The notes under the pieces: generated by a model
The model's database searches: none
Told to the model about the DNA's origin: nothing
What the model saw: only the letters and a program-made list of their open reading frames with translations
Translations under genes and position numbers: made by a program
In this document: positions 43,828 through 52,900 of the stretch, piece after piece
How positions within the stretch are numbered: position 1 is the first letter of the stretch
How the letters are laid out: the number at the start of each line of letters is the position of its first letter
Assembly: GCA_035995205.1 (NCBI GenBank)
Contig: DASYKS010000090.1
Coordinates: 1 to 64,000, forward strand
Reading direction: 5' to 3'
Length of the DNA stretch: 64,000 nucleotides
From: DASYKS01 sp035995205
GTDB lineage: Bacteria > Acidobacteriota > Thermoanaerobaculia > Multivoradales > UBA5704

Positions 43828-45048
43828 CTATCCCGGCGAATCCCAAGGCCGTTTCAGCAGACGTCGTCGAATCCTCGTCGCCTCGGCGTGGATCTCGTCG
43901 TAGCTCCCGCCGAACAGCTCGACCTGAGCGAGAACGACGCCGAACTCGCTGACCGGGTGGACGATGTCGTCGGGTGATCGATCAAGCGAGATTCCCGGTA
44001 CTTCGCGCGCGGCGTCGAGGTCCAGAAGGTCTCCGAAGCGCCCTTCAGCGAAAGTGACCAGGTTGAATTGGCCCCCGACCGTGCCGTTGGGCGTAGGGAG
44101 CGTGGCCGGCTCATTCCCCCCCGCGGCCTCGACGATCGCCGCCCAGTGTGACGCGCCGAGGCAGCGCTCGTAGAGGCTCGAAAAGCTCGCCGCGGCCCGG
44201 GTGTTCACCTCGATCGGGATCGCCTCCCCCTCTTGCCACCAAAGCTCGACGTTCACGAACCCGCCGTCGAAGCCGATCGCCTGCACGGCGCGCTCCGCGG
44301 CCTCCGCCAGGCGCTCCTGGGCCGCCGCCGGCAGGCGGGAGGGGAGCGAGAAGTTGTCGATCGCGCGCGAGCCGGGGAAGGTGTTGGTGTCGGTGATCGC
44401 CCAGAGGTGGAACCGGCCGTTCTGGACCCAGCCCTCGACCGTCACCTGAGGTCCGTCGCGAAACTCTTCGAGCAGCATGACCTCGCGCCCGGCGAGCGGG
44501 TAGTGCGCGAGGTCGACGGTGGCGGAAAAGAGCGGCAGGTACTGGCGGCTCCAGGCCGGCAGCTCGCGCCGCGCGACGCTCCAGGCGCGCGCGAGATCCT
44601 CCGGGCCGTCGAGCCTAAACCCAAGCAGGCCGAGCTTTAGGAACGGCGCCTTCAAGAAGCAGGGGTAACCGAAGGCTTGCGGGCAGGCCTCTTCGAGGTC
44701 GAGCGCCTCGCAGCGAAGCGAAGCGAAGCCGGCCTGCCGCTCCGCCCGGCGCCCGTAGTACTTGTGCAGGCCGAGGAACACCGCCTCGGGAGCCGGACCC
44801 GGCAGACCCAGCTCGCGGACGAGTAGCGCAGCCAAATAGTCGCCCAGGTCGTGGGTCGAAACGACCGCGTCGACCGGTCCTTCCCGCGCCGCCGCTCGCG
44901 CTCGTTCGAGATAGGCGAGAGGATCGAAACCGGTCGGCCGCCAATGGTCGATTTCACGCTCGGTCTCGACGAAACGAAAGCGATGGCCGGGAACGGCGGA
45001 GAACGATCCCCGATCGAAGGCGTCGGGGAGCAGCACGAGGACGTCCAT
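43828..45048 (-). CDS. ATP-grasp domain protein
   Basis: 406 aa. The ATP-grasp core shows the P-loop-like HKYYGRRAERQAGF, lysine in FGYPCFLKAPF, VMLLEEFRDGPQVTVEGWV and the Mg-binding FDGGFVNVELWW...IPIEVNTRAAAS. Enzymes of this class join a carboxylate to an amine or thiol via an acyl phosphate. A C-terminal domain (GGQFNLVTFAEGRF...) resembles those of amino-acid ligases. The substrate is unknown. It is divergent from the dioxygenase-like gene with a 51-bp gap. Confidence 0.88.
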   Translation of the reverse strand: MDVLVLLPDAFDRGSFSAVPGHRFRFVETEREIDHWRPTGFDPLAYLERARAAAREGPVDAVVSTHDLGDYLAALLVRELGLPGPAPEAVFLGLHKYYGRRAERQAGFASLRCEALDLEEACPQAFGYPCFLKAPFLKLGLLGFRLDGPEDLARAWSVARRELPAWSRQYLPLFSATVDLAHYPLAGREVMLLEEFRDGPQVTVEGWVQNGRFHLWAITDTNTFPGSRAIDNFSLPSRLPAAAQERLAEAAERAVQAIGFDGGFVNVELWWQEGEAIPIEVNTRAAASFSSLYERCLGASHWAAIVEAAGGNEPATLPTPNGTVGGQFNLVTFAEGRFGDLLDLDAAREVPGISLDRSPDDIVHPVSEFGVVLAQVELFGGSYDEIHAEATRIRRRLLKRPWDSPG

Positions 45049-45099
45049 GGTTCGATCGCGAGGCGGTGGTCGGCGAATTTCAGCGATATTCTATCCGTC

Positions 45100-45675
45100 A
45101 TGCATCCAAAGCTGTCGCGACTGGCCGAGCTATCGGAGCGAGAGTTTTCCGCCGGAGCGTCCGCGGCGCCGACGTTTGCCGCGGTCACGGCCGGGCTGGA
45201 GGCTCTCTCCTGCGTCGATCTGGAGGTCGATCTTTCAACGCTCGATCGCACCGCCCCATGGACCGAGCGGGTTCTGTTCGAGCGGCCGGCGATCCATGCG
45301 AGCCTCTTCCTCGTTCCGGCGGGCCGCGAGCTGCCGCTCCACGATCATCCGGAGATGACGGTGCTCCTGCGCGTGCTCGCCGGCCGGTTGGAGATCTCCT
45401 CGTTCGATTGGATCCCCGGCCGGCCCGGCTTCGCGCGGGCGCGCCCCGCGCGACGGTTGAGCCCCGGCGACCGGTGCGACGTTCTCGGACCCCGCGACGG
45501 CAACCTGCATCACCTCCGCGCGCTCGAAGACACCGCGTTCGTCGACCTTTTTTCGCCCTACTACGACGAGGCGGCCGGGCGGCCTTGCAGCTATTTTCGC
45601 CAGGACGGCGAGGTCGAGATCGACGGAGAGCGATGCGTCCGGATGGTCGAAGCTCCCGAGCTCGATCCGGAGTGA
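45100..45675 (+). CDS. Cysteamine/cysteine thiol dioxygenase-like (PCO/ADO family)
   Basis: 191 aa from ATG 45100. The cupin-type metal site is seen in LPLHDHPEMTVLLRVLAGRLEISSFDW and LHHLRALEDTAFVDLFSPYYD, followed by RPCSYF, all characteristic of the 2-aminoethanethiol dioxygenase / plant cysteine oxidase family. It probably oxidises a thiol to a sulfinate with Fe(II) and oxygen. It is transcribed divergently from the ATP-grasp gene, so a shared small-molecule pathway is possible but unproven. Confidence 0.8.
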   Translation: MHPKLSRLAELSEREFSAGASAAPTFAAVTAGLEALSCVDLEVDLSTLDRTAPWTERVLFERPAIHASLFLVPAGRELPLHDHPEMTVLLRVLAGRLEISSFDWIPGRPGFARARPARRLSPGDRCDVLGPRDGNLHHLRALEDTAFVDLFSPYYDEAAGRPCSYFRQDGEVEIDGERCVRMVEAPELDPE

Positions 45676-45706
45676 GCTTGATTTCCCTTCGGTCGAGAGC
45701 TGTTCC

Positions 45707-46963
45707 GTGACCCCCAGCGCCCTCCTCGTCGTCGAAGCTCGCGGCCAGGCGATCCACCTGCGCGAGGACGCCGGTCTCAACCTGACGCAGGCGGGGTATC
45801 TCGCCGAGCGTCTCGCCGCGCGCGGGGTCGAGCCGCACGTCCGGCTGGTGATCGACGCCGGCCAGTCGGTCGAGGAGTACAGCGTCCTCTATCACCGCTC
45901 CGAAGAAGAGCTGGCCGCGATCCGCCGCTCGATCCGCCTGGCGCCCGACCGGCGCGCGGCCCGGCGCGATGCGATCGCCGAGCTGCGCGCGCGCTGGCTG
46001 CCTTACGCCCTCGAAGCGGACGCCGCCCGGGCGGGCTGCCCGATCGCCGCCGAGCTGTTTTTTGCCGCGCTCGCCGGAGTGGTGGGGGAGGAGAACGAAG
46101 CCGCGCTCGCCGTCGTTCGAGAAACCGGGCCTCCGAGCGTCGACCTTTCCCGCCTCGACGAATGGCGCGAGCTGCTCGCCGAGCATCGCGGCGGGCGGGT
46201 GCTCGATCTTGAAGAAGCCATCGCGCGGCGTGCGCTGGCGCGGTGGAACGGCATCGCCTCGATCGAGGTGCTCACCCGCGTCGCGGCGGAGCCCGCCGCC
46301 TGGCTCGCCGAGCCCGGCTTTACCGCGCTGGTCGAAGCGGAGATCTCCGAGCGCGAGAGTCACGGCGGGCGCGAGCTGGAGGGTCGCCTGCTTGGGTTTT
46401 TCCCACCCGTCGCCGATCCGCTCTCTGGCCGCGACTATTTCAACTCGCCAACCAGCGTCCGCTCCGAGCACGGCAAGGTACGGGTGGGCGCGCGCGACCG
46501 TTTCGACCTGCTCGGATTCGAAGGGACGGAGCGCTGGACTTTCGCGGAGCTGAAAGAACGGATCGCCCGTCAGATCGCGGGACCGGTTGATCGGCCGTTC
46601 GTGCCGAAATACCCGCTCGCCGCCCGCCGTCTAGCCGAAGAAGCAGGGCAGGAGGCATCACGCCTTGCCGCAGAGGGACCGACCGTCATGATCTTCCTCG
46701 AAGGCGTGGTCGGTCGCGTCAACCCCGCAACCGGCGGCCTGGTCGACCGGCTGCTGCGCGAAAACACGCCCGAAGGCTGCCCCTACTTCCGCTACGCCGC
46801 GAGCGCCGAAGCGCGCGAGACGCTTCCCGATCTGCCGGGAGGGTTGCCACTGGTCGAAGCGCACCTCGCGCGCCTCGCGCCCGAGCTGTTCGTACCGGAG
46901 CTGGACGTCGACGCGATCGTCGCGGCCCTCGCCGGCTTAGCCGTAGTCGGCGCCGGGAGCTAA
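45707..46963 (+). CDS. Unrecognised protein next to the dioxygenase-like gene
   Basis: 418 aa from GTG 45707, 31 bp after the dioxygenase stop. It opens SALLVVEARGQAIHLRED and has blocks LVIDAGQSVEEYSVLYHRSEEEL, WLPYALEADAAR, FFPPVADPLSGRDYFNSP and PTVMIFLEGVVGRVNPATGG. No signal peptide or membrane segment is visible. I recognise no family. Codon use and GC match the neighbours. The transcript probably runs into the repeat-bearing region that follows, to the terminator at 47547. Confidence 0.65.
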   Translation: MTPSALLVVEARGQAIHLREDAGLNLTQAGYLAERLAARGVEPHVRLVIDAGQSVEEYSVLYHRSEEELAAIRRSIRLAPDRRAARRDAIAELRARWLPYALEADAARAGCPIAAELFFAALAGVVGEENEAALAVVRETGPPSVDLSRLDEWRELLAEHRGGRVLDLEEAIARRALARWNGIASIEVLTRVAAEPAAWLAEPGFTALVEAEISERESHGGRELEGRLLGFFPPVADPLSGRDYFNSPTSVRSEHGKVRVGARDRFDLLGFEGTERWTFAELKERIARQIAGPVDRPFVPKYPLAARRLAEEAGQEASRLAAEGPTVMIFLEGVVGRVNPATGGLVDRLLRENTPEGCPYFRYAASAEARETLPDLPGGLPLVEAHLARLAPELFVPELDVDAIVAALAGLAVVGAGS

Positions 46964-46984
46964 GCGACTCCCTCTGGGTGTTTC

Positions 46985-47018
46985 TCCCCGGGAACGCCGA
47001 GCACCAGCTCGGCACCGA
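46985..47018 (+). repeat. Left arm of 34-bp inverted repeat
   Basis: Matches the reverse complement of 47891-47924 at 33 of 34 positions, and similarity continues a few bases further inwards. The core GCCGAG/CTCGGC is itself a hairpin. It begins 22 bp after the preceding gene. Confidence 0.85.
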
Positions 47019-47097
47019 ATCGGCCGGGATCACCGGAGCTGTCGAGCCGCTGTCCGGCGCGCTCTCTCGAAGTTGTCGCCGCCCGATCCGAGGGATT

Positions 47098-47517
47098 CTC
47101 CGGACCGTCCGAAGACGTCTCCCGTTCGACCGAAGAGAACTCCGGACGGACCGAAGACGTCTTCCGACGGTCCGAAGAGAACTCCGGATCGTCCGGAAGG
47201 GTCCCGGGTGTTCGGGAGTTCTCTTCCGTCCATCCGTAGCGGATTCCGGAACGACCGTGAGCTTCTTCGGACCGACCGTGAGCTTCTTCCGACGATCCGG
47301 AGTTCCCTTCGGACCGTGCGGAGCGCTCTTCGGGCTCCGCGGAGTCGTGCGGCCCCTTTCGGTGAACGTTCCCGGTCGTCCGTGAAGATCTCCGGACGAG
47401 CCGGGGAGTCTCTTCGGTCGGCCCGGAGTTCTCTTCGGTCGGTCCGGAGTTCTCTTCGGTCGGTCGGAAGATCTCTTCGGCCCGACCGGAGACGTCTTCC
47501 GAAGGCCCGTCGCGGTG
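47098..47517. repeat. 21-bp tandem repeat, 20 units
   Basis: Twenty consecutive 21-bp units fill exactly 420 bp. Units share TTCGG or TTCCG at the start, a central CCG and AG..CTC at the end; the last units (47413-47475) are most alike, earlier ones are diverged. In any frame it would encode heptad repeats (for example RPKRTPD or ELRTDRR), but no frame has a credible start or context. Confidence 0.85.
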
Positions 47518-47546
47518 CGGTCGCCGCCCCCGGCCGATCGATAATT

Positions 47547-47579
47547 GGCGTGGGGCTTGCGGGCTCCACGCCCTTTTTT
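47547..47579 (+). terminator. Rho-independent terminator after the minisatellite
   Basis: GGCGTGG (47547-47553) pairs with CCACGCC (47566-47572), followed by C and six T. It lies 30 bp after the minisatellite, so a plus-strand transcript (from the 45707 gene or a local promoter) would contain the repeat array. Confidence 0.75.
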
Positions 47580-47650
47580 CGCGTGCCACCCGAGTGCCGG
47601 CCGCCGTTTAGGTCGCCCTACAATCGCTCGCCAAAGTGTGGAAATAGCCG

Positions 47651-47676
47651 GGGCAGACACGTAGGTCTGCCCCTAC
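47651..47676 (-). repeat. GTAGGGG-family hairpin repeat, variant arms
   Basis: Minus strand reads GTAGGGGCAGAC, loop CTACGT, GTCTGCCC. Both arms differ from the 35 kb copies but still pair perfectly, indicating that the hairpin is maintained. Confidence 0.8.
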
Positions 47677-47718
47677 GATCGGGGGGGTTCTCCCCCGGGT
47701 GTGCTCATCCTGGGACCG

Positions 47719-47742
47719 CCGCCGTCTCGGCGGCGCTTTTTC
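47719..47742 (+). terminator. Second plus-strand terminator-like hairpin
   Basis: GCCGCCG (47719-47725) and CGGCGGC (47729-47735) form a 7-bp stem with loop TCT, followed by GC and five T. It resembles a widespread GGGACCGCC-type interspersed hairpin as well as a terminator. Confidence 0.55.
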
Positions 47743-47803
47743 GCCGAGCGCCGCGAGCGGGGGTATCTTTAGTAAGGGCGTGGATCGGAATGGATGAACG
47801 ATC

Positions 47804-47829
47804 GTAGGGGCGCACCTGCGTGTGCGCCC
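47804..47829 (+). repeat. GTAGGGG-family hairpin repeat, third arm variant
   Basis: GTAGGGGCGCAC, loop CTGCGT, GTGCGCCC. The arm pair CGCAC/GTGCG is another compensated variant of the family. Confidence 0.8.
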
Positions 47830-47890
47830 TCGTTCGTGCCCCCCGGGACCGCCGGGCGCCGGCTCGGTTGCTGAGGCGATCTACGCCGCT

Positions 47891-47924
47891 TCGGTGCCGA
47901 GCTGGTGCTCGGCGCTCCCGGGGA
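47891..47924 (-). repeat. Right arm of 34-bp inverted repeat
   Basis: Reverse complement of 46985-47018 with one mismatch. It ends 6 bp before the stop codon of the patatin gene and may contribute to its transcript 3' end. Confidence 0.85.
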
Positions 47925-47929
47925 AAAGC

Positions 47930-49798
47930 TCAGCGCCGTAGCCGGAGCCGTTCGATCGCTTGGGGGTCCCTCTCCAAGGTTTCACGGGTGAAGCGGTAGC
48001 CGAACTCGGCGAGGGCGGGTAGGGCGTCCATGTCGAACATGTCGTAGCCCTCCATCGGCAGGTCGAGATAGAGCTCCACGTCGGGCTTGGACTGTTTGGC
48101 GTAGACATCGCTCGCGAGCAGGGCGGAGCGTTGGACGATTCGCAGGATGTTGGGGAAGGGGCGGACCTTGGCGCGCCGGCGCAGGCGATCTTTTAGGATT
48201 TCCCAGGGACCGGGGGTGCGGCGGTAGCTCGGGTCGGTTTCCAGGTCGACCGTGGCGGAGACGTCGACCGCGATGATCGGGCCGGGGCCGTGGCTGCGCA
48301 TGACCCCCGTCGGCAGGTTGTCGAGCACGCCGCCGTCGACCAGCAGGTCGCCTTCGGCGCCGAAGATCGGCGGGGTCACGCCCGGGATCGCCATGCTGCA
48401 ACCGACCGCGAAGTGGACCGAGCCCTGGCGGTGGATGCAGCGCTCCGTCCTGGTCATGTTGGCCGAGACGCAGTAGAAACCGAGCCAGAGGTCTTCGATC
48501 TCGTCGTCGCCGTACATCATGTCCAGCATCTTGTGGGCGATGCGCGACGAGAGCAGCGAGATCAGCGGCAGGGTGTAGAGCTTGTGTGGCTTCATCTCCA
48601 CCCAGCCGCGGCGGTTCAGGTCGAGCATCTCCTGCCAGGTGTAGCCGCGCGCGTACTGCGCCGCGATGATGCCGCCCATGCTGGTGCCGCCGATGCGGTC
48701 GATCGGAATGCCCGCCTCTTCCAGGGCACGGATCACGCCGATGTGCGCGAAACTGCGCGCCCCGCCACCGCCTAGGACCAGGCCAACCGGCCGGCCGGCG
48801 AGGAAACTGGCGACGCGATCGACGTCCGCGGAGCGGTCGAGGCGGACGTGATGATGGCGGCGAAACGGCCGGAGAGCGAGCCAGGCCGAGGTGCCGCGCG
48901 GGTTTTTCTCGCCGCTCCGGTGGAGCAGCACGAGGGTTTCGAGCTGCCGTCCCTGCTCGGTTTCCAGGCGCGCCAGCTCCGCGGCGAGCGGCCCGAGCGT
49001 CGGAGGGGAGACGGCGGACGGCGGGCTCGCTTGAGCGACCACCAGGACGCGGTCGGCTTGGCGCAGACAGCGGCGGGTCCATGCGGAGGTCGCCGCCTCG
49101 GCCTCGTAGAGCACCACCTCGTGCCGGGCCTCCTGCTCGTCCATCCAGGCGGTCACCTGGCGGTGTTCCGGGCTGCCGTCCGGGCTCTCGGCGGCGCCCG
49201 CGCCGAACCGCGCGTCGAGATCCCGAGCGTTTACTCGGAGAGTCGGTCCGAGCGCGGCGAGGCTCGCGGCGAGGCGGTCGACGAAATCGGCCAGCGGCAC
49301 CTCCGGCCCGGCGGCTGCCACCGCCACGGCGACGCAGCCGAGGCCGCGGGCGGGTGCGTTCGGCTCGACGCGCAGCTGGGAGGCGAGCAGACGGGTGAGG
49401 GCGAACAGGACGTCGGGGTAACGCCGCAGCAGGGATTCCGAGCGTTCGCGGGAAAGCCGGGCGAGGACCGTGTCGCGCAGGGCGCGGACGGTCGCCGAAT
49501 GGGGACTGCCGGTCAGGAGGGAGATCTCGCCCAGGCTGTCGCCCCGCCCTCTTTGGCCGACCACCGTCTCCTCGCCCGGTCGGAGCTCGCGGACCGCCAC
49601 CAGCCGGCCGCTCACTACCAGGTCGAGGCCGCCGGCCGGATCGCCCTGCCGGCAGACGCGGGTGCCGCCCGGCACGAGGCACCATTCGAGCTCGCCGGCG
49701 ATCTCGTCGTGAGCCGCCGCGGATAGGCCGCCGAAGAGCTTCGTCGCGGCCAAGAAGGCGCGCGCCTTGGACGGAGACGGAGCGGAGATCGAGATCAT
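47930..49798 (-). CDS. Patatin-like phospholipase with cyclic-nucleotide-binding-like domain
   Basis: 622 aa. Residues about 15-135 form a cNMP-binding-type domain (VPGGTRVCRQGDPAGGLDLVVSGRL, GDSLGEISLLTGSPHSATVRAL). A middle region (about 150-330) is a NTE-like linker. The patatin domain has the oxyanion GGGGARSFAHIGVI, nucleophile Ser373 in GTSMGG and Asp488 in LLVDGGVLDNLP, giving the Ser-Asp dyad. Such bacterial NTE/RssA proteins hydrolyse lysophospholipids. It is divergent from the lipopeptide synthetase across 191 bp, which may simply share a promoter region. Confidence 0.94.
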   Translation of the reverse strand: MISISAPSPSKARAFLAATKLFGGLSAAAHDEIAGELEWCLVPGGTRVCRQGDPAGGLDLVVSGRLVAVRELRPGEETVVGQRGRGDSLGEISLLTGSPHSATVRALRDTVLARLSRERSESLLRRYPDVLFALTRLLASQLRVEPNAPARGLGCVAVAVAAAGPEVPLADFVDRLAASLAALGPTLRVNARDLDARFGAGAAESPDGSPEHRQVTAWMDEQEARHEVVLYEAEAATSAWTRRCLRQADRVLVVAQASPPSAVSPPTLGPLAAELARLETEQGRQLETLVLLHRSGEKNPRGTSAWLALRPFRRHHHVRLDRSADVDRVASFLAGRPVGLVLGGGGARSFAHIGVIRALEEAGIPIDRIGGTSMGGIIAAQYARGYTWQEMLDLNRRGWVEMKPHKLYTLPLISLLSSRIAHKMLDMMYGDDEIEDLWLGFYCVSANMTRTERCIHRQGSVHFAVGCSMAIPGVTPPIFGAEGDLLVDGGVLDNLPTGVMRSHGPGPIIAVDVSATVDLETDPSYRRTPGPWEILKDRLRRRAKVRPFPNILRIVQRSALLASDVYAKQSKPDVELYLDLPMEGYDMFDMDALPALAEFGYRFTRETLERDPQAIERLRLRR

Positions 49799-49989
49799 CG
49801 CGAGAGGTGGCGGGATTGTACGCCAAGAGTCCCGCGAAAACCGGCCTTGTTGGGAGCCCGTAATGGGAGCCCTGGGCGTTTTGCCCTGTCCCGTTTCCGC
49901 CTCTTTTGCGCACTTCTTGAGCCGGGGAGAGGCTCAATTTGGTTTCAAGATTTGTCCCGGACGCGGTCGCGCTTTCCGGAGCGCCGAGC

Positions 49990-52900
49990 GTGCCACGGGT
50001 TCATCATCTGGTCGAAGTTCTGCGCGAGCGGGCTCGACGACCGGATCAGGCTACTGCCTACACGTTTCTCGATGATGGAGAGGCGGAGGGCGGGAGTCTG
50101 TCTTGGGCGGAGCTCGACGCCCAAGCGCGGGCGATCGCCGTGCATCTGGCCGAGATCGCCCGGCCGGGCGATCGGGCGCTGCTGCTGTTCCCCGCCGGGC
50201 TCGATTTCATCGCCGCGTTCTTCGGCTGCCTGTACGCCGGGGTGGTGGCGGTCCCCTCCTACCCGCCGCGGCCGAACCCCGGGCAGCAGCGTTTGCGCGC
50301 GATCGTCCGCGACGCGGCACCCGCGGTGGTGCTGACGGGAAAGGCGCTGTTGCCGCGCGCCGCTGCGCTCGCCGAGGACGTGCCCGAGCTGGCCGCCGCG
50401 CGCTGGCTCGCGACCGACGACCTGGGGGATCTTGAGCAGGCCGCCGACGCCTGGCGGGACCCGGGGATCCGGTCCGACGATCTCGCTTTCTTGCAGTACA
50501 CCTCCGGCTCGACCTCGCTGCCGAAAGGGGTGATGGTCAGCCACGCGAACCTGGTCGCCAACGAGCGGATGATCGCCGCCGCGTTCCGCCAGACCGAGGA
50601 GTCGGTGGTGGTGGGCTGGCTGCCGCTTTACCACGACATGGGGCTGATTGGTAACGTCCTCCAGCCGCTCTGGTCGGGCGGGCGCTGCGTGCTGATGTCG
50701 CCCGTGGCGTTCCTGCAAAAGCCGCTGCGCTGGCTCGCCGCGATCAGCCGCTACGGGGCGACCACCAGCGGCGGCCCGAACTTCGCCTACGACCTCTGCG
50801 CGCGAAAGATCGCGACGCCCGAGCGCACTGGGCTCGACCTGTCGCGCTGGCGGGTGGCCTACAACGGTGCCGAGCCGGTGCGGCGCTCGACGCTCGACCG
50901 CTTTGCCGCGGCGTTTGCCGAGTGCGGATTCAATCCCGAAGCGTTCTATCCCTGCTACGGCTTGGCCGAGGCGACCCTGTTCGCCGCGGGCGGTGCGCCG
51001 GGAACGGGGGCGCATGCCACCGCCTTCGCCGCCGACGAGCTGGGCCTGGGCCGGGCGGTTCCCGCGGAGCCCGGCGGGTCCGGCGGGCGCGCCCTTTCCG
51101 AGCTGGTCGCGTGCGGCGACGCGTGGCTCGATCAGCGGCTGGTGATCGTCGATCCCGAGAGCCGGCAGGAGCTGCCCGAAGGGAAGATCGGCGAAATCTG
51201 GATTGCCGGGCCGAACGTCGGCGGCGGCTATTGGGGCCGCGCGGAAGCGAGCGCCGAGACGTTCGCCGCGACGACCGCCCTGGGGGCGGGGCCGTACCTG
51301 CGCACCGGCGATCTCGGCTTCCGCCGCGGCGCGGATCTCTATATCGCCGGCCGGCAGAAGGATCTGATCATCCTGCGCGGCCGGAACCTCTATCCGCAGG
51401 ATCTCGAAGCGACCGCTGAAGCGGCGCACCCGGCTCTGCGTCCGGGCTGCGGCGCGGCGTTTTCGATCGCGGCGACGGCGGCCGACGGCGGCTCCCCGGA
51501 AGGCGATGAATCGGAGCGGCTGGTCCTGGTCTACGAGGTCGACCGGCGCGCGGGACGAGAAGTCCACGAGGAGATCGCCGCCGCGGTGCGCGCCGCGATC
51601 GCCGAAGAGCACGAGGCGCAGGTCGCCGATCTCGTGCTGGTGAAAGTCGGCGGGGTGCCGAAGACGTCGAGCGGCAAGGTTCAGCGCCACGCCTGCCGCG
51701 ACGGTTATCTGAAGGGCACTCTCGCGGTGGTCGCTCGGAGCGCGGCGGAATTTGCCGGGGGCGACCAGGACTCCGAAGAGGGAATCGAGACCGAGCTAAG
51801 CCGTGACGATCTGGCGGCGCTGCCGGGGCCGGTGCGCGGCCGGGCGCTCGAAGGCATGCTGCGTGCCTGGGCGGCGCGCGCGCTCGGGATTTCGTCGGCG
51901 CGGATCGAGCGCGACCGGCCGCTCTCCGGCTACGGCCTCGACTCGCTCGCCGCGCTCGAATTGCGCTCGTCGGTCGAGGAACGGCTGGGGGTGGCGCTGC
52001 CGCTCGCGACGCTGTTCGAAGGGGCGACGCTGGGCGATCTCGCGACGCTGATCGCGGCCGATCTCGAGCAGGCCGCCCCGTCCGTCGAATCCGGCTTGAC
52101 GGTCTTCAAAGCGGCCGACGCAGAGATGGAGTCGGCCGATTTCCCGCTCTCCTACGGCCAGGAGGGGCTGTGGGTGGTCGAGCGGCTCGCTCCCGCGGCG
52201 GGGGCCTACAACCTTGCCGCCGCGTTCCGCGTCGAGGGGATTCGGGAGACCGCGGAGGCCGACTGGCCCGAGCGCCTGCGCGCCGCGCTGTTGGCGATCG
52301 TCGCCCGCCATCCCGCTCTGCGGCTGCGGCTGATCGTCGCGGACGGCGAACCGCGCCAGCGGCTGGCGGCGCCCGACCCGGAAGGCGACCTCGATTTTGC
52401 GGTCGAAGATCTCGGCGGCCGGAGCGCGGCCCAGGTGCTCGTCGATCTCGGGGCGGCGGCCTACCGGCCGTTCGACCTGGCGCGCGGGCCGCTGCTGCGC
52501 GTTCGGGTGATCCGCGGCGCCTCGGGGGCTGAAGAGGAACCGGCCTGGCTGCTGTTCGCGGCCCACCATTCGGTGGTCGACTTCACCTCGCTAGGCACGA
52601 TTGCGCGCGATCTCGCTTCGCTCTGGGCCGGCGGGGTTCTGGCAGCTCCGGCGCCGGGGGGCGACTACGTCAGTTGGCTCCACTGGCAGCGCGATCGGCT
52701 GGCCGGGCCGGCGGGGGAGCGGCTGCGCGCCTTCTGGCGCGAGCGCTTGGGTGCGGGAGTGCCGGATCTTGATCTACCGGCCGACCGGCCGCGCCCTCCG
52801 GCGCAGAGCTTCAGCGGCGCGGTGGCCTCCGGCGTGCTCCCGCCCGGCGTCGTGGCGCGGCTCGAAGCGCTGGCCCGCTCGGCGGGAGCGACGCTGCAAG

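Larger units (their letters stand above)
46964..47929. other. 966-bp non-coding repeat cluster
   Basis: No convincing gene lies here. The stretch contains a 34-bp inverted repeat pair (46985-47018, 47891-47924), a 21-bp minisatellite (47098-47517), two plus-strand terminators (47547, 47719) and two GTAGGGG hairpins (47651, 47804). Several frames are open through the minisatellite only because a 21-bp period preserves frame. Confidence 0.75.

Noticed and set aside
46719..47660. Heptad-repeat proteins in several frames of the minisatellite
   Set aside because: Frames on both strands are open because of the 21-bp period; none has a good RBS, domain or codon usage like the neighbours.
52564..52590. 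HHSVVDF in the first C domain as a broken HHxxxDG motif
   Set aside because: C domains following FAAL-type loading modules often have DF at this position, so it is probably a normal subtype.
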